From NCBI RefSeq assembly GCF_018798885.1, contig NZ_CP076361.1, forward strand, positions 2,509,501 through 2,573,500: a stretch of DNA of 64,000 nucleotides, in the 5' to 3' direction. Positions 10,551-19,091 of the stretch are shown in pieces; within the stretch, counting starts at the first letter, position 1; each line of letters starts with the position of its first letter. This DNA comes from Gemmobacter fulvus (GTDB taxonomy: Bacteria; Pseudomonadota; Alphaproteobacteria; Rhodobacterales; Rhodobacteraceae). A model generated the notes under the pieces. The model was not told the DNA's origin, did not search any database, and worked only from the letters and a program-made list of their open reading frames with translations. Made by a program: the position numbers and the translations under genes.

Positions 10551-11138
10551 ATGCAAACGACGACGCTTTCCTTTGCCAATATGCACAACCATGGCGAGCT
10601 GATGGCAAATATCTTTCGCGCAAGGCGGCAGAGCTTTATCATCCAGAACCGCTGGGATCTGCCCGAGGCGCTGGGGATGGAATATGACCAATACGATACC
10701 CCCGCGAGCCGCTGGATTGCCGTCCATGACGGGCCGAACGTGCTGGCGGGTATCCGCCTGACGCCCACAACGGCGCGCTGTGGCATCTACAGCTACATGA
10801 TCCGCGATGCGCAACGCGGGCTGCTCGATACCATTCCGGACGATCTGCTCTATGCCCCGGCGCCGGTGGATGCCCATATCTGGGAATCGAGCCGGGTGTT
10901 TGTGGCCCATGACACGCCGATGGCGATCCGCCGCCGCGTTCATGCCCATCTGATTACCGAAATGACCAAATCCGCCCGCACACTTGGCGCGGCGCGGGTC
11001 GTGGGCATCATTCCGGCCAGCTGGCCGCGTTGGGCCGGGCGCTGCGGGTTGGATGCACAGGCGGCGGGGCGCGTGCTGGATTTCGACGGATACGAAAGCC
11101 AATGCGTGACGATCAACCTGCTGGACCGTCTGCATTGA
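10551..11138 (+). CDS. Acyl-homoserine-lactone synthase, LuxI family
   Basis: Makes the quorum-sensing signal from S-adenosylmethionine and an acyl chain carried on acyl carrier protein. The 195-residue product has the conserved LuxI residues: R25, F29, W35, D46, D49 (YDQYD), R69 (LAGIRL), E112 and R115 (WESSR). I start at ATG 10551 because GGAG lies eight bases upstream; a GTG nine bases earlier is possible. It follows luxR on the same strand, an arrangement expected for a cognate pair. The acyl chain length cannot be inferred from sequence. Confidence 0.92.
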   Translation: MQTTTLSFANMHNHGELMANIFRARRQSFIIQNRWDLPEALGMEYDQYDTPASRWIAVHDGPNVLAGIRLTPTTARCGIYSYMIRDAQRGLLDTIPDDLLYAPAPVDAHIWESSRVFVAHDTPMAIRRRVHAHLITEMTKSARTLGAARVVGIIPASWPRWAGRCGLDAQAAGRVLDFDGYESQCVTINLLDRLH

Positions 11139-11155
11139 AGCGTTGCAAGCGCGAG

Positions 11156-11185
11156 GCCGTCTCCCCATATGGGGGACGGCTGTTT
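11156..11185 (+). terminator. Hairpin after luxI
   Basis: GCCGTC (11156-11161) plus CCCC pairs with GGGG plus GACGGC (ending 11180), with one bulged T and an ATAT loop, followed by TGTTT. It is a plausible weak intrinsic terminator between luxI and the protease gene. Confidence 0.45.
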
Positions 11186-11224
11186 CAGATGCGGGCCAAG
11201 GCGGTCCAGAATGCAGGCAATGAC

Positions 11225-12607
11225 ATGATACGATTTCCGACTCTGATTCTGGCGCTGTGGTGTGCCCTGCCACTGTCCGCCGAAACCGTGCCGCAATCGG
11301 CCCCCGAAATTTCGCTGAGCTTCGCGCCGGTTGTGCGCAGTGCCGCCCCGGCGGTGGTCAATATCTATGCGACAGTCGTGGTGCAGCGGCGCGAAACCCC
11401 GTTTGCGGGCGATCCGTTCTTTGAACAGTTTTTTCAGGGCTATGGCCGCAGCACCCCGCGGCTTGAAAATGCACTTGGCTCGGGCGTGATTGTCGCCGCC
11501 GATGGTGTGGTGGTGTCCAACTATCACGTGGTGGCGCAGGCGACCGAGATCCGGGTGGAGCTGGCCGACCGGCGCGAGTTCCGGGCGCATGTGCTGCTGG
11601 CCGATGAAGAGGCCGATCTGGCGGTGCTGCAACTGGAAGGCGCGCAGGATCTGCCCGCCTTGCCCCTGCGCAATTCCGATGATCTGGAGGTGGGCGAGTT
11701 GGTGCTGGCCATCGGCAATCCCTTCGGGGTCGGACAGACCGTGTCTTCGGGCATCATTTCCGGCCTTGGGCGGTCAACCCTGTCGATCGGGGCAGGGCGG
11801 GGCTATTTCATCCAGACCGATGCGGCGATCAATCCGGGCAACTCCGGTGGCGCACTGGTTGATGTGCGCGGGCAACTGGTCGGCATCAATACCGCGATCC
11901 TGACCAAGGGCGGCGGCTCCAATGGCATCGGTTTTGCGATTCCAGCCAATCTTGTGCAGAATTTCATGGATCAGGCCGTGGCGGGAGAAACCCGCTTTCA
12001 GCGACCTTGGGCCGGGATCGTCGGGCAGGCGATGGATGCGGGCATGGCCGAGGCGATGGGCCTGCCCCGCCCGGAGGGTGTGGTCGTCTCGGATCTGCAT
12101 CCCGAAAGCCCGTTCAAGGCGGCGGGCCTTGCCGTGGGCGATGTGATCCTCGCGCTGGAGGGTGAGCTGACCGACAGCCCGCAAGAGGTGATGTTCCGTC
12201 TGGCGGCCATGGGGATCGGGCGCGATGTGACGGTGCGCTTCCTGCATCAGGGCAGCCCCAAGGAGGCGCGCCTGACGCTGGTGGCACCGCCGGACAGCCC
12301 ACCCCGCGCCGAACAGCGGGTGGAGGGCGATGTGGTGCTGCGCGGCCTGTCTGTGGCCCGTATCAACCCTGCGGTCACCGCCGAGATGGATCTGCCCTCC
12401 GAGGTGACGGAAGGCGTGGTGGTGACGGGGGTGGATGATCTGGCGGCGGCCAGCGGGCTGCGGCGCGGCGACATCCTGCTGGCGATCAACGGCGCCCGTG
12501 TGCAGGAGCCCGGGGATGTGGCGCCGCTTGCCCAACCGACCCAGCGGCGCTGGAGCATCGAGGTGCTGCGCGGTGGCCGCCCGCTTCTTCTGCGCTTCCG
12601 CATCTGA
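11225..12607 (+). CDS. HtrA/DegP-type periplasmic serine protease with two PDZ domains
   Basis: Degrades or refolds damaged envelope proteins. I start at ATG 11225, which gives a clear signal peptide (MIRFPTLILALWCALPLSA) and a 460-residue precursor; the frame extends upstream but without signal sequence. The trypsin-like catalytic triad is intact: His in NYHVVAQ, Asp in EEADLAVLQ, Ser in GNSGGALV. Two PDZ domains follow (about residues 270-350 and 370-455). It is shorter than E. coli DegP in the inhibitory loop region. It is downstream of luxI, but the hairpin between them argues against strict co-transcription. DegP, DegQ or MucD names cannot be separated from sequence alone. Confidence 0.93.
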   Translation: MIRFPTLILALWCALPLSAETVPQSAPEISLSFAPVVRSAAPAVVNIYATVVVQRRETPFAGDPFFEQFFQGYGRSTPRLENALGSGVIVAADGVVVSNYHVVAQATEIRVELADRREFRAHVLLADEEADLAVLQLEGAQDLPALPLRNSDDLEVGELVLAIGNPFGVGQTVSSGIISGLGRSTLSIGAGRGYFIQTDAAINPGNSGGALVDVRGQLVGINTAILTKGGGSNGIGFAIPANLVQNFMDQAVAGETRFQRPWAGIVGQAMDAGMAEAMGLPRPEGVVVSDLHPESPFKAAGLAVGDVILALEGELTDSPQEVMFRLAAMGIGRDVTVRFLHQGSPKEARLTLVAPPDSPPRAEQRVEGDVVLRGLSVARINPAVTAEMDLPSEVTEGVVVTGVDDLAAASGLRRGDILLAINGARVQEPGDVAPLAQPTQRRWSIEVLRGGRPLLLRFRI

Positions 12608-12644
12608 TCTTCCCTCCCGCCGGGGGAGGGCGTAGTCTGCCCGC

Positions 12645-13952
12645 ATGTCCGATCTGTTTGACACGCCCGCCCGCCCACAGCCGGAGGCCCCGCGCCCTCT
12701 GGCGGATCGTCTGCGTCCGCGCTCCCTGTCCGAGGTGATCGGGCAGGCGCATGTTCTGGGGCCGGACGGGCCCCTGGGCGCGATGCTGGCGGCGGGCAGT
12801 CTGTCGTCGCTGATCCTGTGGGGGCCGCCCGGCGTGGGCAAGACCACTATCGCGCGGCTGCTGGCGGCGCAGACCGACCATGCCTTTGTGCAGATCAGCG
12901 CGATTTTCACCGGCGTGCCAGAACTGCGCAAGGTGTTCGAGCAGGCCAAGATCCGGCGCAGCAACGGCCAGGGCACCTTGCTGTTCGTGGACGAGATCCA
13001 CCGCTTCAACAAGGCGCAGCAGGACGGCTTTCTGCCGCATATGGAGGATGGCACCATCCTTCTGGTCGGGGCCACCACCGAAAACCCGAGCTTCGAGCTG
13101 AACGCCGCCTTGCTGTCACGGGCGCAGGTGATCGTGCTGGAACGGCTGAGCTTGGCCGATCTGGAACGGCTGGCGCAGCGGGCCGAGCAGGATCTGGGCC
13201 GTGCCCTGCCGCTGAAGGCCGAGGCGCGCGAGGCGATGCTGGAAATGGCCGATGGCGACGGGCGCGCCCTGCTGAACCTGATCGAACAAGTGGCGGCGAT
13301 CAAGGGCGAGCCTTTGACCCGGGCGCAGCTGTCACAGCGGCTGATGCGGCGCGCCACGAAATACGACAAGTCCGGCGAAGAACATTACAACCTGATTTCC
13401 GCGCTGCACAAATCGGTGCGCGGTTCAGACCCGGATGCCGCACTCTACTGGTTTGCGCGGATGCTGGAAGGTGGCGAAGATCCCCGCTTTCTGGCCCGCC
13501 GCATCATCCGCATGGCGGTAGAGGACATCGGCCTAGCCGACCCGCAGGCGCAGGAGATCTGTCTTGCCAGCTGGCAGACCTATGAACGGCTGGGCAGCCC
13601 GGAGGGCGAATTGGCGCTGGCCAATGCGGTGGTCTATATCGCGCTCGCGCCAAAATCGAACGGGGTCTATGTCGCCTACAAAGCCGCACGGGCTGCCGCG
13701 CGCGAGACCGGCAGCCAGCCACCGCCGCTGCATATCCGCAATGCGCCGACCAAACTGATGAAAGAGATCGGCTATGGCGCGGGTTATGCCTATGACCATG
13801 ACGCCGAAGACGGGTTTTCGGGGCAGGATTATTTCCCCGAAGGCATGCGCCGCCCGGTCTTTTACATCCCGCCGGAACGCGGGTTTGAGCGCGAGTTGAA
13901 AAAGCGGGTCGAGTATTTCGCCAAGCTGCGCGCCAAACGGCAGGGCGGCTGA
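12645..13952 (+). CDS. rarA: Replication-associated recombination protein A (AAA+ ATPase)
   Basis: RarA (MgsA) acts at stalled replication forks and interacts with single-strand-binding protein. The 435-residue product has the N-terminal PLADRLRPRSLSEVIGQ signature, Walker A GPPGVGKTT, the Walker B-type FVDEIHRFNKAQQD and sensor 1 GATTENPSFEL. A clamp-loader-like lid follows, then the MgsA C-terminal tetramerisation domain (VAYKAARAAARE, LPLHIRNAPTKLMKE-like region). It lies 37 bases after the protease gene, separated by a short G/C hairpin without a T-tract. Confidence 0.95.
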   Translation: MSDLFDTPARPQPEAPRPLADRLRPRSLSEVIGQAHVLGPDGPLGAMLAAGSLSSLILWGPPGVGKTTIARLLAAQTDHAFVQISAIFTGVPELRKVFEQAKIRRSNGQGTLLFVDEIHRFNKAQQDGFLPHMEDGTILLVGATTENPSFELNAALLSRAQVIVLERLSLADLERLAQRAEQDLGRALPLKAEAREAMLEMADGDGRALLNLIEQVAAIKGEPLTRAQLSQRLMRRATKYDKSGEEHYNLISALHKSVRGSDPDAALYWFARMLEGGEDPRFLARRIIRMAVEDIGLADPQAQEICLASWQTYERLGSPEGELALANAVVYIALAPKSNGVYVAYKAARAAARETGSQPPPLHIRNAPTKLMKEIGYGAGYAYDHDAEDGFSGQDYFPEGMRRPVFYIPPERGFERELKKRVEYFAKLRAKRQGG

Positions 13953-13961
13953 CGCGCAGCG

Positions 13962-14693
13962 TCAGACGTGCTGCGCGCCGTTGACCTGAATCTCGGCCCC
14001 CGAAATATAGCTCGACTGATCCGAACACAGAAACCAGATGGCATCGGCCACTTCGCGCGGTTGGCCCAGCCGCCGCATCGGCAATTGTTCGACGATCTTA
14101 TCTGTGCCGGGGCTGAGGATCGAGGTTTCGATCTCGCCCGGGGCAATCGCGTTCACCCGCACACCCAACGGGCCGAAGTCATGCGCCATTTCCCGCGTCA
14201 GGGCCGCCAGCGCCGCCTTCGAGGTGGAATAGGCCGCCCCGGCAAACGGATGCACCCGGCTGCCCGCGATCGAGGTGACGTTGACGACCGAGCCTTTCGC
14301 CGCTGACAACTCGTCCTTGAAGCCGCGCGCCAGCACGATCGAGGCGAAGAAATTGACGTGGAACACCTGACCCCAAGTGCGAAGATCGGTGTCCAGCGTG
14401 TTCAGCCGCCCGCCCCCCGCCGCCTTTGGTGAAATTCCGGCATTGTTGACAAGGGCATGCAGCTTGCCACCGATCTTCTGCTTGATCGAGGCAATGGCCG
14501 CAATCGTGGCATCAGGGCTGGCCAGATCAATCTGGATATGGTTCTCCTCGCCGCCCGGCCAGGGGCAGCGCGGATCAAAGGCGTGGCGGGAACAGGTCAG
14601 CACGCGCCAGCCTTCCATGCCGAACCGTTTGACCGTGGCGTGGCCGATACCCCGGCTGGCACCGGTCAGAACCATGACTTTCTGCTCGCTCAT
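13962..14693 (-). CDS. Short-chain dehydrogenase/reductase
   Basis: NAD(P)-dependent oxidoreductase of unknown substrate. The 243-residue product has the classical SDR pattern: nucleotide-binding TGASRGIG at residues about 10-17, NNAG around residue 88, the catalytic Ser in NVTSIAGS, Tyr and Lys in YSTSK, and PGEIETSIL after it. The C-terminus ([15 protein letters not shown]) is also typical. It is convergent with rarA (nine bases apart) and divergent from argB. Neither context nor sequence specifies the substrate. Confidence 0.9.
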   Translation of the reverse strand: MSEQKVMVLTGASRGIGHATVKRFGMEGWRVLTCSRHAFDPRCPWPGGEENHIQIDLASPDATIAAIASIKQKIGGKLHALVNNAGISPKAAGGGRLNTLDTDLRTWGQVFHVNFFASIVLARGFKDELSAAKGSVVNVTSIAGSRVHPFAGAAYSTSKAALAALTREMAHDFGPLGVRVNAIAPGEIETSILSPGTDKIVEQLPMRRLGQPREVADAIWFLCSDQSSYISGAEIQVNGAQHV

Positions 14694-14812
14694 CGCTGCC
14701 TCCGCGCGTTATGCCGCCACCCTACGCAGGCAGCGCGGATTTGCAAGCTTGGCAGAGGGCCGCAAAGGGGCTACCAAAGCGCCCGAACCCCGCGAACCCT
14801 GATCGGCCCCCC

Positions 14813-15712
14813 ATGAAAAAGCAGACTGCGACCATGCAAGATCCCCACGCCACCGCAAAGACGCTGTCCGAAGCCCTGCCGCATCTTCAGCGTTATTCGG
14901 GGGCGGTTGTCGTCGTGAAATTCGGCGGCAATGCGATGGGCGACGATGATGCGATGGCCGAATTTGCCCGTGACATCGTGCTGATGCGTCAGGTCGGCGT
15001 GAACCCGGTGGTGGTGCATGGCGGCGGGCCGATGATCAACGAGATGCTGGCCAAGCTGGGCATCAAATCCGAATTCGTGCGCGGCAAGCGGGTGACCGAC
15101 AAGGCCACGGTCGAAGTGGTGGAGATGATCCTGTCGGGTCTGGTCAACAAGCGCATCGTGCAGGCGATCAACGATCAGGGCGGGCGGGCCGTCGGCATTT
15201 CCGGCAAGGATGATGACATGATGGTCTGCGTCGCCGATGACCCGGAACTGGGCTTCGTCGGCACGCCGGTGGAAATGAACGTGCAGGTGCTGCGCGATCT
15301 TTATGCGGCGGGCATCATTCCTGTTGTGGCGCCGGTGGCGACCGGCATGGCCGACAATGAAACCTTCAACGTGAACGGCGATACCGCCGCAGGCGCGATT
15401 GCCGGGGCGTTGCAAGCGGATCGTCTGTTGCTGCTGACCGATGTGTCGGGCGTGAAAAACGCGGCGGGCGAGGTGATGACCCAGATCTCTCCCGAAGAGA
15501 TTCGCCAGATGACGGCGGATGGGGTGATTGCGGGCGGCATGATTCCCAAAACCGAAACGGCGCTGCTGGCGTTGGAACAGGGCGTGCGGGCCGTGACCAT
15601 TCTGGATGGCCGCCTGCCCAATGCCTGCCTGCTGGAACTGTTCACCGATCATGGGGCGGGCAGCCAGATCCGCTCGACCGAACCGCGCGTCAAGCCGCGT
15701 ATCCGCCGCTGA
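14813..15712 (+). CDS. argB: Acetylglutamate kinase
   Basis: Phosphorylates N-acetyl-L-glutamate in the second step of arginine biosynthesis. The 299-residue product (from ATG 14813; an ATG at 14834 is also possible) has the amino-acid-kinase motifs [10 protein letters not shown] and VVHGGGPMI at the N-terminus, the [15 protein letters not shown] segment, [12 protein letters not shown] and the C-terminal [14 protein letters not shown]. The length and N-terminal extension (about 30 residues before the first motif) fit the arginine-inhibited hexameric type. The gene stands between an SDR gene and a ferredoxin-like gene, away from other arg genes. Confidence 0.96.
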   Translation: MKKQTATMQDPHATAKTLSEALPHLQRYSGAVVVVKFGGNAMGDDDAMAEFARDIVLMRQVGVNPVVVHGGGPMINEMLAKLGIKSEFVRGKRVTDKATVEVVEMILSGLVNKRIVQAINDQGGRAVGISGKDDDMMVCVADDPELGFVGTPVEMNVQVLRDLYAAGIIPVVAPVATGMADNETFNVNGDTAAGAIAGALQADRLLLLTDVSGVKNAAGEVMTQISPEEIRQMTADGVIAGGMIPKTETALLALEQGVRAVTILDGRLPNACLLELFTDHGAGSQIRSTEPRVKPRIRR

Positions 15713-15743
15713 CCACGGGCGAGGGGCAGGGGAGGCGCGTGCG

Positions 15744-16409
15744 ATGACAACCCTGCACAGCATCCAGACCCGGCTCGCAGCGCATCATCTGGCGGTCTTT
15801 GGCGGCTTTCACGCCAAGGACGACGCCACGCTTCCCCCCGGCACACGCAGCCTGCTGCTGATCGGCCCGGCAGAGCCGGGGTTCTGGCCTGCCTTCACCG
15901 CCCAGCCGGAATGGCAGGACGGCGGCGAAAACCCGATGGACCGCTGGTCGCGCCGGGTGATCGGCAGGCTGGCCTGCGACCTTGGCGGTAAGGCGCTGTT
16001 TCCCTTTGGCGGGCCGCCCTATCATCCGTTCTTTCAATGGGCGCTCCGTTCGGGGCGGGCCTGGCAAAGCCCGGTGCGGCTACTGGTGCATGACACGGCC
16101 GGGCTTTTTGTCTCGTATCGCGGGGCCCTAGCGCTGAAACAGCCGCTGGACCTGCCCGAACCTGCGGTGAGCCCCTGCACCTCCTGCGCCCAGCCCTGCC
16201 TGACCGCCTGCCCGGCCGGGGCGCTGACCGGCGCGGGCTATGATCTGCCCGCCTGCCACGGTTTTCTGGAGACTGAGGCCGGGCAAACCTGTCTGAGCGG
16301 CGGTTGTCATGTGCGCCGCGCTTGCCCGCTGTCGCAAAGCTATGCAAGACTGCCAGAACATTCCGCCTATCACATGGCGATGTTTCACGGGGGGCAGTTC
16401 CACAGATGA
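15744..16409 (+). CDS. Ferredoxin-like iron-sulfur protein
   Basis: A 221-residue protein whose C-terminal third carries a CxxCxxxCxxxCP cluster motif (CTSCAQPCLTACP) plus further cysteines (CHGF, TCLSGGCHVRRACP). This is sufficient for at least one [4Fe-4S] cluster. The N-terminal part has no motif I recognise. It resembles the iron-sulfur tail of epoxyqueuosine reductase-type proteins but lacks the cobalamin-binding body, so I do not assign a reaction. Start ATG 15744 follows GGGGAGG. Its stop overlaps the next gene by four bases (ATGA), implying co-translation with the phosphatase. Confidence 0.75.
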   Translation: MTTLHSIQTRLAAHHLAVFGGFHAKDDATLPPGTRSLLLIGPAEPGFWPAFTAQPEWQDGGENPMDRWSRRVIGRLACDLGGKALFPFGGPPYHPFFQWALRSGRAWQSPVRLLVHDTAGLFVSYRGALALKQPLDLPEPAVSPCTSCAQPCLTACPAGALTGAGYDLPACHGFLETEAGQTCLSGGCHVRRACPLSQSYARLPEHSAYHMAMFHGGQFHR

Positions 16410-16912
16410 CCAAACGCCTGATCCTGACACGGCACGCGAAATCCAGCTGGGATGACCCGCTGATGAATGACCATGACCGCCCGCTGAACGAGCGCGGCAA
16501 GATGGCGGCAGCAGATCTGGGGGCCTGGCTCGCCTCGCGCGGCTATGTGCCGCAAGAGGTGCTGTGCTCTGATGCGCTGCGCACCCGCAAAACCTGGTCG
16601 GGCATTGCGCCCGCCCTGCCGGGCACCCCGGTGCTGGCGCTGAAACCCGCCCTCTATCATGCGGGGCCGGATGTCATGCTGGCGGTGCTGCGCCATGCCA
16701 CGGCAGACACGGTGATGATGATCGGCCACAATCCGGGCATTGCGGAATTTGCCCAGCGGCTTGTGGCGCGGGCTCCGCTGAACCCGGAATTCCAGCGCTT
16801 CCCGACCGGGGCAACCCTTGTCGCCGATTTCGCCATCGAATCGTGGGAAGAGGCGGGCTGGGGCATGGCTGCGGTGGATGATTTCATCATCCCGCGCGAA
16901 ATGGCGGCCTGA
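16406..16912 (+). CDS. SixA-like histidine phosphatase
   Basis: Phosphoglycerate-mutase-fold phosphatase, 168 residues. The catalytic RH motif is at the N-terminus (LILTRHAKSSWDD), and a second conserved histidine lies in MMIGHNPGIAEFA. SixA enzymes remove phosphate from histidine-phosphotransfer proteins or PTS components; the target here is unknown. The start overlaps the stop of the ferredoxin-like gene (ATGA). Two back-to-back terminators follow, one for this gene and one for the converging bzt operon. Confidence 0.85.
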   Translation: MTKRLILTRHAKSSWDDPLMNDHDRPLNERGKMAAADLGAWLASRGYVPQEVLCSDALRTRKTWSGIAPALPGTPVLALKPALYHAGPDVMLAVLRHATADTVMMIGHNPGIAEFAQRLVARAPLNPEFQRFPTGATLVADFAIESWEEAGWGMAAVDDFIIPREMAA

Positions 16913-16920
16913 TCCGCATG

Positions 16921-16949
16921 AAAAAAAGGGTGCGGATCTCTCCGCACCC
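16921..16949 (-). terminator. Terminator of the bzt operon
   Basis: GGGTGCGGA (16928-16936) and TCCGCACCC (16941-16949) form a nine-pair stem with a TCTC loop. On the minus strand it is followed by seven T residues (16927-16921), so it terminates transcription arriving from bztD. Confidence 0.85.
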
Positions 16950-16960
16950 CTCTGCCGACC

Positions 16961-16992
16961 GCGTGGGGGATCGCTCCCCCGCGCTTTTTTTT
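16961..16992 (+). terminator. Terminator of the sixA-like gene
   Basis: GCGTGGGGGA pairs with TCCCCCGCGC around a TCGC loop (16961-16984), with one G-U pair, followed by eight T residues ending at the reversed stop codon of bztD. It terminates plus-strand transcription just before the convergent bzt operon. Confidence 0.85.
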
Positions 16993-17770
16993 AATGCCCG
17001 AGGATCTGGCTCAGGAACAGTTTGGTGCGCTCGCTTTGCGGGTTGTTGAAGAACTCGCGCGGTTCGTTCTGTTCGACGATCTGGCCCTGATCCATGAAGA
17101 TCACGCGGTTGGCCACGGCCTGTGCAAAGCCCATCTCATGCGTCACGCAGAGCATGGTCATGCCTTCTTCCGCGAGGCTGATCATGGTGTCGAGCACCTC
17201 TTTGATCATCTCGGGGTCAAGGGCCGAGGTTGGCTCGTCAAACAGCATGATGCGCGGTTTCATGCAGAGCGACCGAGCAATCGCCACACGCTGCTGCTGC
17301 CCGCCCGACAATTGCCCCGGGTATTTATGCGCCTGTTCCGGGATTTTGACCTTGCGAAGGAAGTGCATGGCCGTTTCTTCCGCTTCTTTCTTCGGCACCT
17401 TGCGCACCCAGATCGGAGCGAGGGTGCAGTTTTCCAGGATCGTCAGATGCGGGAACAGGTTGAAATGCTGAAACACCATCCCGACCTCTGAGCGCACCTT
17501 GTCGATGTTCTTCAGATCATTGGTCAGTTCGGTGCCATCCACGATGATCTGGCCCTGCTGGTGTTCCTCCAGCCGGTTGATGCAGCGGATCAGTGTGGAT
17601 TTGCCAGAGCCGGAGGGGCCGCAGATCACGATCCGCTCGCCCTTCTGCACCGTCATGTTCACATCGCGCAGCACGTGAAAGCTGCCATACCACTTGTTCA
17701 TATTGGTGATCTGGATGGCGACCTCATCCGAGACCATCATCTTGCTACGGTCGATTGCTTGTTCCGACAT
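16991..17770 (-). CDS. bztD: Polar amino-acid ABC transporter ATP-binding protein BztD
   Basis: Cytoplasmic ATPase of a glutamate/glutamine/aspartate/asparagine importer. The 259-residue product has Walker [10 protein letters not shown], the Q-loop segment [12 protein letters not shown], signature [15 protein letters not shown], Walker B IMLFDEP and switch histidine VTHEM. The N-terminal extension [13 protein letters not shown] is typical of Bzt/Aap-type ATPases. It is the last gene of a four-gene minus-strand operon (bztA-B-C-D), 12 bases after bztC. Its stop codon overlaps the T-tract of the opposing terminator. Confidence 0.93.
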   Translation of the reverse strand: MSEQAIDRSKMMVSDEVAIQITNMNKWYGSFHVLRDVNMTVQKGERIVICGPSGSGKSTLIRCINRLEEHQQGQIIVDGTELTNDLKNIDKVRSEVGMVFQHFNLFPHLTILENCTLAPIWVRKVPKKEAEETAMHFLRKVKIPEQAHKYPGQLSGGQQQRVAIARSLCMKPRIMLFDEPTSALDPEMIKEVLDTMISLAEEGMTMLCVTHEMGFAQAVANRVIFMDQGQIVEQNEPREFFNNPQSERTKLFLSQILGH

Positions 17771-17782
17771 GGATGTCGCTCC

Positions 17783-19090
17783 TTAACGGTGATCGGTCTT
17801 CAGCTTGCGCTCCAGCCACATGGAGTAGCGCGACATGCCAAAGCAGATGAGGAAGAAGAGGGCGCCTGCGAACAGGTAGGGTTCCCAGTAGATGCCCTTC
17901 CAGTTGATGTCGGCCCGCACGATCTGGGTGATGCCTTTCAGCGGATCGTTCAGCCCGACAAAGGCCACCAGCGTGGTATCCTTGAACAGGCCGATGAACG
18001 ACGACACGATGCCGGGGATGGAGATCTTGAGCGCCTGCGGCATCACGATCAGCCGCTGCGCCTGCCAGTAATCCAGACCCAGCGCATCGCCCGCCTCGTA
18101 TTGGCCGCGCGGCAGCGCCGCAAGGCCACCCCGGATCACCTCGGCGATATAGGCCGCGGCAAACAGGGTTACGAGGATGATCACGCGCAGAATGATGTCG
18201 AAATCATTGCCCGGCGGCAGGAAGTATTGCAGCAGCAGTGATGCGGTGAACAGCAGGGTGATCAGCGGCACGCCCCGGATGAATTCGATGAACCCGACCG
18301 ACAGCGTGCGCACCAGCAGCATGTCCGACCGACGCCCCAGCGCCAGCAGGATGCCCATCGGCAGTGATGCGGAAATCGCGGTGATGCCGATGACGATCGA
18401 CAGCAGGAAACCACCGAACTGATCGCTGTCGACCGACTCGATGCCCAGCGGGATCGCGCCTTGCAGCGCCGCCGTGACCGGACCACTGGCCAGAAGCCAC
18501 CACAGCACCGCCGCAACAAACCCGGCAGAGGCGCCGATGATCACGCCAAAGCGGGCGCTGACCAGTTTGAACACCACGGCCATCACGCCGAACCCGGCCA
18601 TGGCCATCACGGGCGCCCAGACCGAGCCACCCCAGAGCAGCCAGAACATTAGCGCCGGATAGAGTGCCGTGAACCAGAGCATCTTGCGGGGCAGGGCGGT
18701 ATAGAGCACCGGTGCCAGCGCAACAAACAGCAGGCAGAAGGCCAGTGTCGGACGCCAGTAGAGGTATTGTGGATAGAAGCCGAAGATATATTGGTGCCAG
18801 CGTGCCTTGACCATGGCCCAGCAGGCCCCGGTCGCACCTTCGCCCCAGCGCTCTGCAATGATCTGCCGACATTCGCCTAGCGAATTGGCATTCCATACGG
18901 AATGCAGCAGCCAGGGCAGCGCATTGCTCAGCACCCAATACAGCGCCAGCAGACCGAGGATGGTCAGCACCGAGTTCAGCGGGCCGGAGAACAGGTTCTC
19001 CCGCAGCCATTTCACCGCGCCTTTTTCGCCCGCAGGCGGATCCAGCGGCGGCAGCATCTGGCTGCGCACATACGAGATATGTTCCTGCAT
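17783..19090 (-). CDS. bztC: Polar amino-acid ABC transporter permease BztC
   Basis: Inner-membrane permease of the Bzt system, 435 residues. It has a long N-terminal part with several extra membrane segments (as in BztC/AapM) before the conserved HisMQ-type permease core. The core includes LLVRTLSVGFIEFIRGVPL and the EAA loop (YEAGDALGLDYWQAQRLIV) that contacts the ATPase. It overlaps nothing but follows bztB by a single base, so the two permeases are co-translated. Substrate range (Glu, Gln, Asp, Asn) is inferred from family resemblance. Confidence 0.93.
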   Translation of the reverse strand: MQEHISYVRSQMLPPLDPPAGEKGAVKWLRENLFSGPLNSVLTILGLLALYWVLSNALPWLLHSVWNANSLGECRQIIAERWGEGATGACWAMVKARWHQYIFGFYPQYLYWRPTLAFCLLFVALAPVLYTALPRKMLWFTALYPALMFWLLWGGSVWAPVMAMAGFGVMAVVFKLVSARFGVIIGASAGFVAAVLWWLLASGPVTAALQGAIPLGIESVDSDQFGGFLLSIVIGITAISASLPMGILLALGRRSDMLLVRTLSVGFIEFIRGVPLITLLFTASLLLQYFLPPGNDFDIILRVIILVTLFAAAYIAEVIRGGLAALPRGQYEAGDALGLDYWQAQRLIVMPQALKISIPGIVSSFIGLFKDTTLVAFVGLNDPLKGITQIVRADINWKGIYWEPYLFAGALFFLICFGMSRYSMWLERKLKTDHR

Positions 19091-19091
19091 C

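Noticed and set aside
12612-12630. CCCTCCC/GGGAGGG hairpin between the protease gene and rarA
   Set aside because: No T-tract follows and rarA begins 15 bases later, so I do not call it a terminator.
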